A DNA stretch of 64,000 bases, taken from NCBI GenBank assembly GCA_049975425.1, contig JBNGDI010000014.1, positions 8,559 through 72,558 on the forward strand. The letters are read 5' to 3'. Below, piece after piece: positions 34,757 through 44,259 of this stretch (positions within the stretch are counted from its first letter, which is position 1; every line of letters begins with the position of its first letter). The notes beneath the pieces were generated by a model. The model was not told the origin of the DNA. It searched no databases and saw only the letters and a list, made by a program, of their open reading frames with translations. This stretch comes from HyVt-105 sp049975425 (GTDB taxonomy: Bacteria > Bacteroidota > Bacteroidia > Bacteroidales > VadinHA17). A program made the position numbers and the translations under genes.

Positions 34757-36304
34757 ATGAAACGTTTTTTCTCTGTTTTTTGCATTGCGTTCCTTCTGGT
34801 TCCCTGTTTGCTGAATGCTCAGGAAGAAAAGGCAGATCTGGCAATGATTTACCGGATCAAGCAGGAAGGGTTCAAAAATTCTGACATTGAAGAGTTGTCA
34901 TATTATATGACCGATCTGGCCGGTCCCCGGCTCACGGCCTCCAGAATGAAAAAACGGGCCGATACGCTGGCCAGGGATAAAATGATTGAATACGGACTGA
35001 AAAACGTACGGATTGAAGAAACCCGGCCGTTTGAAAGGGGCGGATGGGACAATACCCGAACCTATGTGGCAATGACTGAACCTTACTACGCCCAGTTAAC
35101 GGCGGTACCGAAAGCATGGACCGCCGGCACCGGCGGACCGGTTGAAGGCGAAGCCGTTCTTCTGGAAATCAATCGGCTGGAAGATCTGGAGGCATACAGC
35201 GGCAGGCTGAAAGGAAAGGTTGTTGTGATTCCTTCAGACGACACCTATGAAGTATCGTATGAACCCATGGCCCGGAGACTGACGGAAGAAGACCTGGAGG
35301 CAAGGGCACAGGCTTCTTACCGTGCCCGGGGCAACTACCGGATGAGGGATTTTGAAGCCTACCGGCAGCGCATGGAGTTGCAGCTGGCCCTGGCTTCCTT
35401 TCTGAAAAAGGAAGGCGTCCTGGCCCTGCTCACCGCCTCGGGGGAATTCAATGTACCCCGTTCATCGGGAGCCAATCATACCTGGGGAAAGGAGCCCCCG
35501 CTCACCGAACTGCTGATGCCCATTGAACACCACGGCCGGATAGTCCGGTTCCTGCGGCACGAGGTCCCCGTAAAACTGGAAATCGACGTCCGCAATGAAT
35601 TCACGGAAAACCTGCACGTAACCAATGTGATCGGGGAAATCCCCGGCACCGACCGGAAGCTGAAGGACCAGGTGGTGCTGCTGGGAGCCCACTGGGATTC
35701 CTGGCACGGAGGAACGGGGGCAGCCGACAACGCCTCGGGATGCATTGTGATGATGGAAGCCATGAGAATATTGCAAAACCTGGGTATACAGCCACGCCGA
35801 ACCATACGCATTGCCCTGTGGGGAGGGGAAGAACAGGGATTGCACGGATCGAGGGGGTACGTGGAAAAATATATCCGTGATACAGCAGGGACCCTGTTGC
35901 CAGGATACGAACAGTTCACCCTTTACCTGAACATGGATAACGGCACCGGAAAATTCCGGGGCATTTACCTGCAGGAGAACGATATGCTGCGGCCGGTTTT
36001 CGAGGCCTGGCTGGAGCCTTTTGCCGACATGGGCTGTTCTACGGTAACCCTAAGGAACACCAGCGGCACGGATCATCTTTCCTTTGACGCCCTGGGGCTG
36101 CCGGCGTTTCAGTTCATTCAGGACCCCATTGAGTACGGCAGGGGGTATCATACCCTGATGGACACCTATGAACGCCTCCTGATGGATGACCTGAGGCACA
36201 ATGCCGTGATCGTGGCCGCCCTGGCATACCATGCCGCCATGCGAGACGAGCAGCTTCCAGGAAAGCCTCTGCCTGAAGAAACAGAGGGAAGAAGGGGATT
36301 CTGA
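34757..36304 (+). CDS. M28-family zinc aminopeptidase, secreted
   Basis: 515 residues. Signal peptide MKRFFSVFCIAFLLVPCLLN. A protease-associated (PA) domain spans about 120-240. The metal ligands are visible: His and Asp in GAHWDSWHGGTGAADNASG, the Glu-Glu pair in LWGGEEQGLHGS, Asp in LNMDNGTGK and the last His in YGRGYHTLMDTYE. M28 enzymes remove N-terminal amino acids from peptides using two zinc ions. Probably a periplasmic or secreted peptidase for protein use. Convergent with the oligopeptidase B gene. Confidence 0.92.
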   Translation: MKRFFSVFCIAFLLVPCLLNAQEEKADLAMIYRIKQEGFKNSDIEELSYYMTDLAGPRLTASRMKKRADTLARDKMIEYGLKNVRIEETRPFERGGWDNTRTYVAMTEPYYAQLTAVPKAWTAGTGGPVEGEAVLLEINRLEDLEAYSGRLKGKVVVIPSDDTYEVSYEPMARRLTEEDLEARAQASYRARGNYRMRDFEAYRQRMELQLALASFLKKEGVLALLTASGEFNVPRSSGANHTWGKEPPLTELLMPIEHHGRIVRFLRHEVPVKLEIDVRNEFTENLHVTNVIGEIPGTDRKLKDQVVLLGAHWDSWHGGTGAADNASGCIVMMEAMRILQNLGIQPRRTIRIALWGGEEQGLHGSRGYVEKYIRDTAGTLLPGYEQFTLYLNMDNGTGKFRGIYLQENDMLRPVFEAWLEPFADMGCSTVTLRNTSGTDHLSFDALGLPAFQFIQDPIEYGRGYHTLMDTYERLLMDDLRHNAVIVAALAYHAAMRDEQLPGKPLPEETEGRRGF

Positions 36305-36398
36305 GAGGGATGGTTCAACAACCCCTGCGCCAGGTGAAAACTGGTACAGTGTTCATTTATGCCTGTTCGGTTCACGGCGGGTTCCAGCCCGACGTGTT

Positions 36399-38573
36399 TT
36401 ATTCGTCTATTCCCAGCAGGTCGAACATAAAGGCGTATTCCATGGCCGTTTCGCGGTAGCGGCGGAAGCGACCCGACTGCCCCCCGTGGCCGGCATCCAT
36501 ATTGATATGGAACAGGAGGAGGTTGTTGTCGGTTTTCATATCGCGGAGCTTTGCCACCCATTTGGCGGGTTCCCAGTACTGCACCTGTGAATCCCAGTAG
36601 CCCGTGGTCACCAGGATATGGGGATAATCCATGGCCTGCACATTATCGTAAGGCGAGTACGAAAGCATATACCGGTAATAAACACTGTCATTGGGGTTTC
36701 CCCATTCATCGTATTCGAAGGTTGTAAGGGGAATGCTTTCGTCCAGCATGGTGGTTACCACATCCACAAAAGGAACGGCGGCAATGACTCCCCGGTACAG
36801 CTCCGGGCGGAGGTTGATCACCGCCCCGATCAGCAACCCGCCGGCACTCCCGCCCATGGCAAACAGCTTATCGGGGCTGGTATACTGATTTTCAATCAGC
36901 CAGGCGGCACAGTCGTTGAAATCGGTAAAGGTATTCATTTTGTTCAGCAGCTTGCCTTCTTCATACCATTCCTGTCCCATTTCGCTCCCGCCCCGTATAT
37001 GGGCAATGGCATAAGCTACCCCCCGGTCGAGGAGGCTGATAATGGTGGAACGGAACCCTGCATCCATGGATGAACCGTAAGATCCATACCCGTACAGCAG
37101 GAGGGGATTGTTGCCATCGGGCTTCATCCCTTTCGGATGCACCATGGAGATGGGTATCTCCGTTCCGTCCTGTGCCGTGGCAAACAGCCGTTTCACTTCA
37201 TACTTTGTGGGATCGTACCCGCCGAGAACCTCATCCTGCTTGCGCAGGGTCTTTTCCCGGGTTCTCATATTGAAATCATACACTGAATTGGGGGTAACCA
37301 GCGAGGAATAGCTGTACCTCAAGGTTTCGGTATCAAATTCCGGATTCACGGATATTCTGGCCGAATAAGCCTCCTCCCCGAAATCAATGGAATAATCCGT
37401 TGCCCCGTCCCAGGAGATCACCCGCAGGTTGGTCAGTCCCTTCACCCGTTCGTCTACCACCAGGAAACCGGTGAACAATTCGAATCCTTCAAACAGCACA
37501 TCGGGGCGGTGGGGAATAACATCCGTCCAGTTTTCCAGGGTGGTGCGTGTAACCGGGGTTTTGACCAGCTTGAAGTTCTTGGCACCTCCGGCATTGGTCC
37601 GGATATAAAAATGATCACCAAAATGGTCAACGTAATATTCCAGGTTGCGCTGGCGTGGCTGGATCACCCGGAAGTTCCCCTCAGGATTTCCGGCATCGAG
37701 ATACCGGTATTCGGTGGACAGGGTCTGGGTGGAAGCGATCATAAGGTATTTCTTCGATTTTGTTTTGAACACCCGGCATGAAAAGGTTTCGTCGTCTTCG
37801 AAGTACACCTCCCGGTCGGAAGCCACGTCTGTTCCCAGCACATGTTTCATGATCCTTTCAGCCCGCAGCGTTTGCATGTTCTTGCCCGTATAGAAAACGG
37901 TGCTATTGTCGTTGGCCCAGGTCCCTCCGGAGGTATTCGGAATCTCATCGGCGAGCATTTCACCGGTTTCCAGGTTCTTGAAACGCAGGGTGTAGCGACG
38001 TCTTCCCACGGTATCTTCGGCAAACGCCAGCAGGCGGTTGTCCGGGCTTACCGAAAGGCCCGTTACGGAGTAAAAGTCATGCCCTTCTGCCATCCGGTTT
38101 ACATCCAGCATAATTTCTTCAGGGCTGTCAGGCGATCCTTTCCTGCGGCAATAAAAAGGATATTCCTTTCCTTCCTCGTACCGGGTGTAATAATAGTACC
38201 CGTTCTCAAAATAAGGAACCGAGGCATCGTCTTGCTTGATCCTGCCCACGATTTCTTCAAATATTTTTTCCTGCAGCTCTTCCGTATGGGCCAGCATGGC
38301 CTGCTTGTAGGCATTTTCAGCTTCCAGGTAATCGAGCACCCGCCGGGTTTGTTCATCAGGGTTCTCAGCCGATTTTTGTTCGTCGGTCAAGCGCATCCAG
38401 TAATACGGATCGATCCGGGTATCCCCGTGGATCACCAGCATTTTTTCCACTTTTTCCGCCACGGGTGGCTCTGCAGAAGGAACTTTCCCCTGCTTTCCGC
38501 AGGACAGAATGAGAAAAGCCATGCCCGTAAACAGCATGGCCGGCCAGAAGCAAACAGATGTGTTGAATTTCAT
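36399..38573 (-). CDS. ptrB: Oligopeptidase B-like S9 peptidase, lipoprotein
   Basis: 724 residues from MKFNTSVCFWPAMLFTGM; a longer start at 38633 puts 20 residues before a good lipoprotein signal with lipobox LILSC (Cys near 25), so the later Met is chosen. An N-terminal seven-bladed propeller (to about 440) precedes the alpha/beta hydrolase domain with Ser in AMGGSAGGLLIG, Asp in TTGYWDSQVQYW and His in MDAGHGGQSGR. Oligopeptidase B cleaves short peptides after Arg or Lys. Here it is exported, presumably membrane-anchored. It follows the FakA-FakB fusion gene with 75 nt between. Confidence 0.9.
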   Translation of the reverse strand: MKFNTSVCFWPAMLFTGMAFLILSCGKQGKVPSAEPPVAEKVEKMLVIHGDTRIDPYYWMRLTDEQKSAENPDEQTRRVLDYLEAENAYKQAMLAHTEELQEKIFEEIVGRIKQDDASVPYFENGYYYYTRYEEGKEYPFYCRRKGSPDSPEEIMLDVNRMAEGHDFYSVTGLSVSPDNRLLAFAEDTVGRRRYTLRFKNLETGEMLADEIPNTSGGTWANDNSTVFYTGKNMQTLRAERIMKHVLGTDVASDREVYFEDDETFSCRVFKTKSKKYLMIASTQTLSTEYRYLDAGNPEGNFRVIQPRQRNLEYYVDHFGDHFYIRTNAGGAKNFKLVKTPVTRTTLENWTDVIPHRPDVLFEGFELFTGFLVVDERVKGLTNLRVISWDGATDYSIDFGEEAYSARISVNPEFDTETLRYSYSSLVTPNSVYDFNMRTREKTLRKQDEVLGGYDPTKYEVKRLFATAQDGTEIPISMVHPKGMKPDGNNPLLLYGYGSYGSSMDAGFRSTIISLLDRGVAYAIAHIRGGSEMGQEWYEEGKLLNKMNTFTDFNDCAAWLIENQYTSPDKLFAMGGSAGGLLIGAVINLRPELYRGVIAAVPFVDVVTTMLDESIPLTTFEYDEWGNPNDSVYYRYMLSYSPYDNVQAMDYPHILVTTGYWDSQVQYWEPAKWVAKLRDMKTDNNLLLFHINMDAGHGGQSGRFRRYRETAMEYAFMFDLLGIDE

Positions 38574-38613
38574 GTTGGTTGTGTAAGATTTTTTGAGTGG
38601 TAAACGGAAAAAA

Positions 38614-38621
38614 CAAATGTA
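38614..38621 (-). promoter_or_regulatory. -7 element of the oligopeptidase gene
   Basis: TACATTTG on the minus strand, about 40 nt before the ATG at 38573. No -33 element found. Confidence 0.45.
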
Positions 38622-38648
38622 ATAAATTTTCAATATCTCCGCGTTCTG

Positions 38649-40511
38649 TCACTTTTTCAACAGAGCCACGGCCACGGTCCCCACCCCGGCATGCAGGGCA
38701 AGGGCCGGCGATATCTGTACCACTGATACGGGATCCTTTCCGGTGATCTTCTTTATTTCGGAAGTGAACCAGCCGGTCATTCCCGGGTTCCGGGCCTGGA
38801 GCACCATATAATCCTCAATGCCCCCATCCTTTTTCATTTTTCTGATTTCACGCAGGATCCTATTCAGAATGCTTTTCTGACTGAAAGACTTTCCAAATTG
38901 GATGGCTTTCCCTTCGGAATCGACCGTGATGATGGGTTTCATGTTCAGCATTTTCCCGATAAACCCTTTCAGGGGACTGACCCTGCCGCTACGTACCAGG
39001 TATTTCAGATCGCGCACCCCTACAAACAGGCGGGCAGACTTAAACCAGCGCTTTCCAACCCGCACTGTTTCTTCTTGCGATTTACCTTCTTCAAGGGCAC
39101 GGACCATTTTCAGAATACCCAGACCCATTCCTCCCGAGATCTGTTTCGAGTCGATCACGGTGATCTTCCTGCCCGTTTCATTCGAAACTTTTCGGGCAGC
39201 CTGTACACTGTTCTTCCAGGTACCTGAAAAATGCGCTGACAGGTGGACGGCAATTACCGAATCATAATAATTCAGCAGCCGGGTAAATAACTGCACAAAA
39301 GCCGTTTCATTGACCTGGGAGGTGGTGGGGTTCGATTTTTTATCCTGCATCAGGGTATAAAACTGCTCCGGTTTGATGGTCAGCCGGTCGAGGTACTGGG
39401 AACCGCCGATTTCCACCTGGATAGGAAGCTGGTGAATCTGGTAATGGTCCAGGATCACTTCCGGCAGGTCGCAGGTGGAATCGGTCACCAGTGCTACGGA
39501 AGATTTCCGGTGGTGGATCATTTCGTACTGGCGTACCATATCGTCGGCTTTCTGGAAGGCGATACGGCTGTACTGGTTGAGTCCGGCCACCAGGGTATCG
39601 GGGTGATTGGTATGCACGTGCAGCCTCAGGGTCTGTCCCAAACCGGCGATCACCACCGAGTCACCGCTGGCATCGGCCAGTTCCCTCACCCTGTTTTTGT
39701 TGATATTTTCTCCCCTGAGCATCACTTCGGTGCAGTACCGGTAGTTGATTTCCCGGTAAAAAGTATCATGCACGGCATTCAAATGCACTACATCACTGCT
39801 TACTTTCAATACTTTTTTCAGGTTCCGGTCGGTTACATATTCCATCATCCCTTCCAGGAAAACGACAAAACCCTTGGCGCCGGCATCCACAACCCGGGCC
39901 ATGGACAGTTCCTTCAGCTTTTCGGTAGTGCCTTTCAGCGACTCCCTGGCCACTTCCAGTGACCGGCTCAGCATTTCATTAAAATCTTTCAGTTCTTCTT
40001 TCCGGGTATGTATATATTCGGCCCATTCCCTGATCACGGTCAGCATGGTGCCCTCCACCGGATGGGTCAGGGCATCGTACACGTAGCTGACTGCCTTTTT
40101 CACTGAGTCGGCAAAAGACGAAACGCTAACCTCCTGTTCGCGGGGCGCTTCGGCACTCATTCCGTAAAGGAACTGGGCAAAGATCACCCCCGAATTTCCC
40201 CGGGCGCCGGTCAGGGCCGCCAGTGCAATGGCATCGGCCGTATTCTTGTATGACTTATCGGGTTGCAACTGGTCGATCACCGCGCGGATAGTCGTGGCCA
40301 GGTTGGTGCCGGTATCAGCATCAGGCACCGGAAATACGTTTATGAGGTTGATCTCTTCCTGGTGCTCGAACAGCTTTCTTGCTCCCGCCAGGAAAAGAGC
40401 GTACAGTCCGGTACCGTTCAAACGGGTAATATGGGCTGGCAATACTGGCATTTCTTTTTTGTTTTCAGACTGATTTATTTCCCGGCTCATGTTTTTCCCG
40501 GGGGATATCAA
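38649..40511 (-). CDS. FakA-FakB fusion: DAK2 kinase plus DegV fatty-acid-binding protein
   Basis: 620 residues. Residues about 30-210 are a DAK2/FakA kinase domain with FPVPDADTGTNLATT (metal and ATP site, Ala in place of the usual Gly) and TGARGNSGVIFAQFLYGM. Residues about 240-320 match the FakA middle domain (HVHTNHPDT). From about 330 there is a DegV/FakB domain with VTDSTCDLP, NPTTSQVNE, HLSAHFSGTWKNS and DSKQISGGMGLG. FakA phosphorylates fatty acids held by FakB, feeding exogenous fatty acids into phospholipids. In Firmicutes these are separate proteins; here one chain carries both. A second Met at 40490 may be the start. Confidence 0.88.
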   Translation of the reverse strand: MISPGKNMSREINQSENKKEMPVLPAHITRLNGTGLYALFLAGARKLFEHQEEINLINVFPVPDADTGTNLATTIRAVIDQLQPDKSYKNTADAIALAALTGARGNSGVIFAQFLYGMSAEAPREQEVSVSSFADSVKKAVSYVYDALTHPVEGTMLTVIREWAEYIHTRKEELKDFNEMLSRSLEVARESLKGTTEKLKELSMARVVDAGAKGFVVFLEGMMEYVTDRNLKKVLKVSSDVVHLNAVHDTFYREINYRYCTEVMLRGENINKNRVRELADASGDSVVIAGLGQTLRLHVHTNHPDTLVAGLNQYSRIAFQKADDMVRQYEMIHHRKSSVALVTDSTCDLPEVILDHYQIHQLPIQVEIGGSQYLDRLTIKPEQFYTLMQDKKSNPTTSQVNETAFVQLFTRLLNYYDSVIAVHLSAHFSGTWKNSVQAARKVSNETGRKITVIDSKQISGGMGLGILKMVRALEEGKSQEETVRVGKRWFKSARLFVGVRDLKYLVRSGRVSPLKGFIGKMLNMKPIITVDSEGKAIQFGKSFSQKSILNRILREIRKMKKDGGIEDYMVLQARNPGMTGWFTSEIKKITGKDPVSVVQISPALALHAGVGTVAVALLKK

Positions 40512-40654
40512 AGACAGAAGCTTCCGGTAATCCTCCGGTCGAATTTTGACTACTTGTTTTTCAGTGGTTTAATAATTGCGGGACAGAAGCCGGTCAACAA
40601 ATTCCGGATGAAAGGTATGAAATATTTCTGACATGCGCAGAAATACTTCCCTGT

Positions 40655-42781
40655 TTACTGTTCCGCATCTTTGAGCGACAACTGTATCCTGTTCCGTGAA
40701 GGTTCTATCCCGATCACCTTCACTTTCACATGCTGGTTCAGTTTGACCACATCGGCCGGATTTTTTACAAAACCCTGTTTCAGGTTGGAGATATGGATCA
40801 GCCCGTCGTGTTTCACCCCAATATCCACAAAGGCCCCGAAATTGGTAATATTGGTCACAATACCCGGCAGGATCATTCCTTCCTGCAGGTCGTCGATGGT
40901 ACGTACACGTGGATCGAATTCGAAGACATGGATGGCTGCCCGGGGGTCCCGGCCGGGTTTCTCCAGTTCATGCATGATATCTTTCAGTGTAGGAAGCCCT
41001 TTTTCGGGCGTAACGTACTGTTCAAGCCTGATGCGGTTGCGGAGGTCTGCCTCTCTCATCAGATCGGATATTTCCACCTGCAGGTCGGCCGCCATCCGTT
41101 CCACCAGGGCATAGCTTTCGGGATGAACGGCCGAATTATCCAGGGGATGCAACCCGTTTTCAATGCGAAGGAATCCGGCAGCTTGCTCAAAAGCCCTGGC
41201 ACCGAGGCGGGGGACTTTCTGCAACTCTTTTCTGGAACGGAAGGGGCCGTTCTCTTTCCGGTACTGCACAATATTTTCAGCCAGCTGCGGCCCCAGCCCC
41301 GACACATAGGAAAGCAGGTGCTTGCTGGCGGTGTTCACACTCACCCCCACCCGGTTCACACAGCTTTCCACCACGCGGTCGAGGCTTTTTTTCAGCATTT
41401 TCTGATCCACGTCGTGCTGATACTGACCCACCCCGATGGATTTCGGGTCGATCTTCACCAGTTCAGCCAGGGGGTCCATCAGCCGGCGCGCAATGGATAC
41501 GGCTCCCCGCACCGTCACATCGTATTCCGGAAATTCTTCCCTGGCCACCGGCGAGGCGGAATACACCGAGGCTCCGCTTTCATTCACCACATAGACGCGT
41601 ACTTCCCGGTTAAAGCGAATATTCCGGATAAATTGTTCCGTTTCCCTTCCGGCGGTTCCGTTCCCTATGGCAATGGCCTCTGTTTTATAGGTTTCCACCA
41701 GGGAGGCCACTTTCCGGGCAGCCGGACCTTTTTCCGACCGGGGCGGATGGGGGTAGACCGTTTCGTTATGAAGCAGGTTTCCCTGGGCATCAAGGCACAC
41801 CAGCTTGCAACCGGTGCGGTAGCCGGGGTCGATGCCCATCACCCTTTTCTGCCCCAGGGGTGGCGCCAGCAGGAGCTGACGCAGGTTTTCTGCAAACACA
41901 CGGATGGCCTCTTCATCGGCCTGATCCTTCGACAGGTTTCGGAATTCGGTTTCCAGCGACGAAGCCAGGAGCCTTTTGAAAGCATCGGTCAAAGCCATCT
42001 TTACCTGTTCCGAACAGGGTCCCTGTCCCCTGACAAATAACCCTTCCAGAATACCGGTTGCCTTTTCTTCACCGACTCCGACGGACACTTTCAGAAACCC
42101 TTCCTCTTCTCCTCTTCTCATCGCCAGCAAGCGGTGAGAAGGAATATTTTTCAGGGAACCGGAATAGTTAAAATAATCGAGGTATTTTTCTCCCTCCTCC
42201 TCCTTTCCTTTCACCACCCGGCTTTCGATCACGGCCTCGCGGGCAAACAGGTTCCTTAATTTTTCACGCGCTCCGGCATCTTCATTGATCCTTTCGGCTA
42301 TGATATCGCGGGCTCCCGCCAGAGCTTCCTCAACGGACATCACTTCCTCATTCAGGAAGTTCATTGCTTTTTCTTCCGGGTTACTCTCCCTCTGTTCTAT
42401 GATTATATCGGCCAGGGGTTCCAGGCCTTTGCGGCGGGCTTCCGATCCCCGTGTTTTCTTTTTGGGCCGGTAAGGCAGATACAGGTCTTCCAGCTCCGTC
42501 ATGGAGCTGGCGGCTTTGATTTTCTTTTCCAGTTCGGGTGTAAGTTTCTCCTGTTCCCGGATGTTAGCCAGTACCGTTTCTCTGCGCGCATCCAGTTCCA
42601 GGAGCTTCCCGTGCATGTCGCGCACCGCCGTAATTTGCACCTCATCGAGGCTGCCTGTTTGTTCCTTGCGGTACCGGCTGATAAAGGGAACGGTAGCACC
42701 CGTTTCCAGAAGGTGGAGGGTGCCAGCTACCTGGGCCGGTTTCAGATTCAGTTTTTCAGCGATGATTTCGGCGTACGACAT
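40655..42781 (-). CDS. tex: Tex-type RNA-binding transcription accessory protein
   Basis: 708 residues, usual length. The N-terminal Tex region, then a YqgF/RNase H-like domain (MGIDPGYRTGCKLVCLD near 320), a helix-hairpin-helix part (RKELQKVPRLGARAFEQAAG) and a C-terminal S1 domain (PGIVTNITNFGAFVDIGVKH). Tex binds RNA and RNA polymerase and helps tolerate DNA damage or stalled transcription; the exact role is unsettled. A well-spaced TTG/TAATTTTG promoter lies upstream. Confidence 0.96.
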   Translation of the reverse strand: MSYAEIIAEKLNLKPAQVAGTLHLLETGATVPFISRYRKEQTGSLDEVQITAVRDMHGKLLELDARRETVLANIREQEKLTPELEKKIKAASSMTELEDLYLPYRPKKKTRGSEARRKGLEPLADIIIEQRESNPEEKAMNFLNEEVMSVEEALAGARDIIAERINEDAGAREKLRNLFAREAVIESRVVKGKEEEGEKYLDYFNYSGSLKNIPSHRLLAMRRGEEEGFLKVSVGVGEEKATGILEGLFVRGQGPCSEQVKMALTDAFKRLLASSLETEFRNLSKDQADEEAIRVFAENLRQLLLAPPLGQKRVMGIDPGYRTGCKLVCLDAQGNLLHNETVYPHPPRSEKGPAARKVASLVETYKTEAIAIGNGTAGRETEQFIRNIRFNREVRVYVVNESGASVYSASPVAREEFPEYDVTVRGAVSIARRLMDPLAELVKIDPKSIGVGQYQHDVDQKMLKKSLDRVVESCVNRVGVSVNTASKHLLSYVSGLGPQLAENIVQYRKENGPFRSRKELQKVPRLGARAFEQAAGFLRIENGLHPLDNSAVHPESYALVERMAADLQVEISDLMREADLRNRIRLEQYVTPEKGLPTLKDIMHELEKPGRDPRAAIHVFEFDPRVRTIDDLQEGMILPGIVTNITNFGAFVDIGVKHDGLIHISNLKQGFVKNPADVVKLNQHVKVKVIGIEPSRNRIQLSLKDAEQ

Positions 42782-42801
42782 GGGTTTCTTCTTTCAGACG
42801 T

Positions 42802-42833
42802 CAAAATTAGGTATTTTCCGGGGAGAAAGGCAA
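42802..42833 (-). promoter_or_regulatory. tex promoter (TTG-N21-TAATTTTG)
   Basis: On the minus strand TTG (42833-42831) is followed after 21 nt by the -7 element TAATTTTG (42809-42802), 20 nt before the tex ATG. Confidence 0.6.
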
Positions 42834-42882
42834 TGATTCACGTGCGTGAAAAAATCATCCTGCCCGCGGGTCCTGTTGCGTC

Positions 42883-44235
42883 TCAGAACCGGATGATAAA
42901 GGCAGCCCCTTCACCCATTGTGGAACGTACACTGACCGATCCTTTGTGCAGTTGCATGATCTGTCGGATCAGGCTGAGGCCTATACCCGATCCATGTTTT
43001 TTTGTAGTAAAGAAGGGGACAAAAATTTTGTCAAGAATTTCCGGGGGAATTCCGGGACCGTTGTCACGTACCTCTATCCAGTGTCCTTTCTCCCGGTCGG
43101 TGCCCGTAGAAACCACCACTTCACCCCCGGCCTGCCCTTCCAGAATGTCAAGGGCATTCTGTAACAGGTTGATCAGCACCCTTTCCATCATATCGGGATC
43201 GGCCAGCACATGAGGATTTTCTGCCAAAAGTTCCTGGCGGACTCGGACTCCTGATTTCCCTGACTGCGGTTTCATGAGATGAACGGTTCCCGCCACCAGG
43301 TCGTTCAGGGAAACATCCCTGAATTGCGGATCGGGCAGCCGGGTCAGGTTTTTATAGGATCCGACGAACGACAGGAGGCCCCGGCTTCTCTGTTCGATAG
43401 CCCGCAACCCTTCATACAGATCCTCCACCTCGCCGGGATCCAGGCTGTTCAGCGGCCGCAGATCCCCGTTTTCTCCTGCAAGCATATCGTTCAGGGCATT
43501 GCTCAGGGAAGAAACAGGAGTTACGGAATTCATGATCTCATGGGTCAGCACACGGATCAGCTTCTGCCACGACTCCAGTTCCTGGGCTTCCAGCTCGGTT
43601 CCGATATCCTGAAGGGAAATTAACCGGTATCCCCGGCCCTGCAAATTGAAGACGGCTGCCGACACCGACAGCTTGGTCATGCCCGAATGCGACATAAAAC
43701 GCAACAGTTCCCGTTTGCCGGGTTTGATTTCCCGTATCACCCGGTACATCGACGGATCCCTGGATTCAATATCGCCGAGTCTTTTGATCCTTTCCAGCCC
43801 CAAAAGTTTCAGGGCCGCCCGGTTCACCAGCTCCACCCGACCGTCTTCTCGAAAACAGATCATAGCGATCTCTACGTGGTTGATTACTGTCTGAAGATAC
43901 CTGTACTGCACCTCGCGGTCGGTACGGGCTGCTTCCATGCGCCTTGCCACGCGGGACATAGCTTCATATAGCTCTTCGAACGAACGGTTGGCAGGCCTGT
44001 TCACCGGCATGACGGCCGGATCGTCGCTTTCTAGTGATGACAGGAAATGGGCAAGGTCGCGGCCGGTTTTTTCCAGGAACTTCACCAGTTCGATCACCAA
44101 CCCGACCAGAACCAGGACAGATACTCCGGTGGTTACATACCATTGTTCTTTCCCCAGGACGTATACCAGCCAGGCCATGGCCACACCGATCAGAACCACC
44201 CGGAATACTATCCGTAATCTGAAACAGGAACCCAT
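42883..44235 (-). CDS. NtrY-like membrane sensor histidine kinase
   Basis: 450 residues. Two TM segments at about 8-27 and 33-52 with almost no periplasmic loop, a HAMP-like linker, a PAS domain near 120-220, HisKA with the phospho-acceptor His in RVLTHEIMNSVTPVSSL, and HATPase_c with the N box INLLQNALDIL, G1 DNGPGIPP and G2 GSGIGLSLI. With no periplasmic sensor domain it probably senses a membrane or cytoplasmic cue. It lies 24 nt downstream of the NtrC-type regulator gene and should be its partner kinase. Confidence 0.93.
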   Translation of the reverse strand: MGSCFRLRIVFRVVLIGVAMAWLVYVLGKEQWYVTTGVSVLVLVGLVIELVKFLEKTGRDLAHFLSSLESDDPAVMPVNRPANRSFEELYEAMSRVARRMEAARTDREVQYRYLQTVINHVEIAMICFREDGRVELVNRAALKLLGLERIKRLGDIESRDPSMYRVIREIKPGKRELLRFMSHSGMTKLSVSAAVFNLQGRGYRLISLQDIGTELEAQELESWQKLIRVLTHEIMNSVTPVSSLSNALNDMLAGENGDLRPLNSLDPGEVEDLYEGLRAIEQRSRGLLSFVGSYKNLTRLPDPQFRDVSLNDLVAGTVHLMKPQSGKSGVRVRQELLAENPHVLADPDMMERVLINLLQNALDILEGQAGGEVVVSTGTDREKGHWIEVRDNGPGIPPEILDKIFVPFFTTKKHGSGIGLSLIRQIMQLHKGSVSVRSTMGEGAAFIIRF

Positions 44236-44259
44236 TATGCCGGCAATTTGTTGAATGAT

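Noticed and set aside
40730..42040. 436-aa plus-strand frame antisense to tex
   Set aside because: His- and Phe-rich translation without any domain; tex has all expected motifs.
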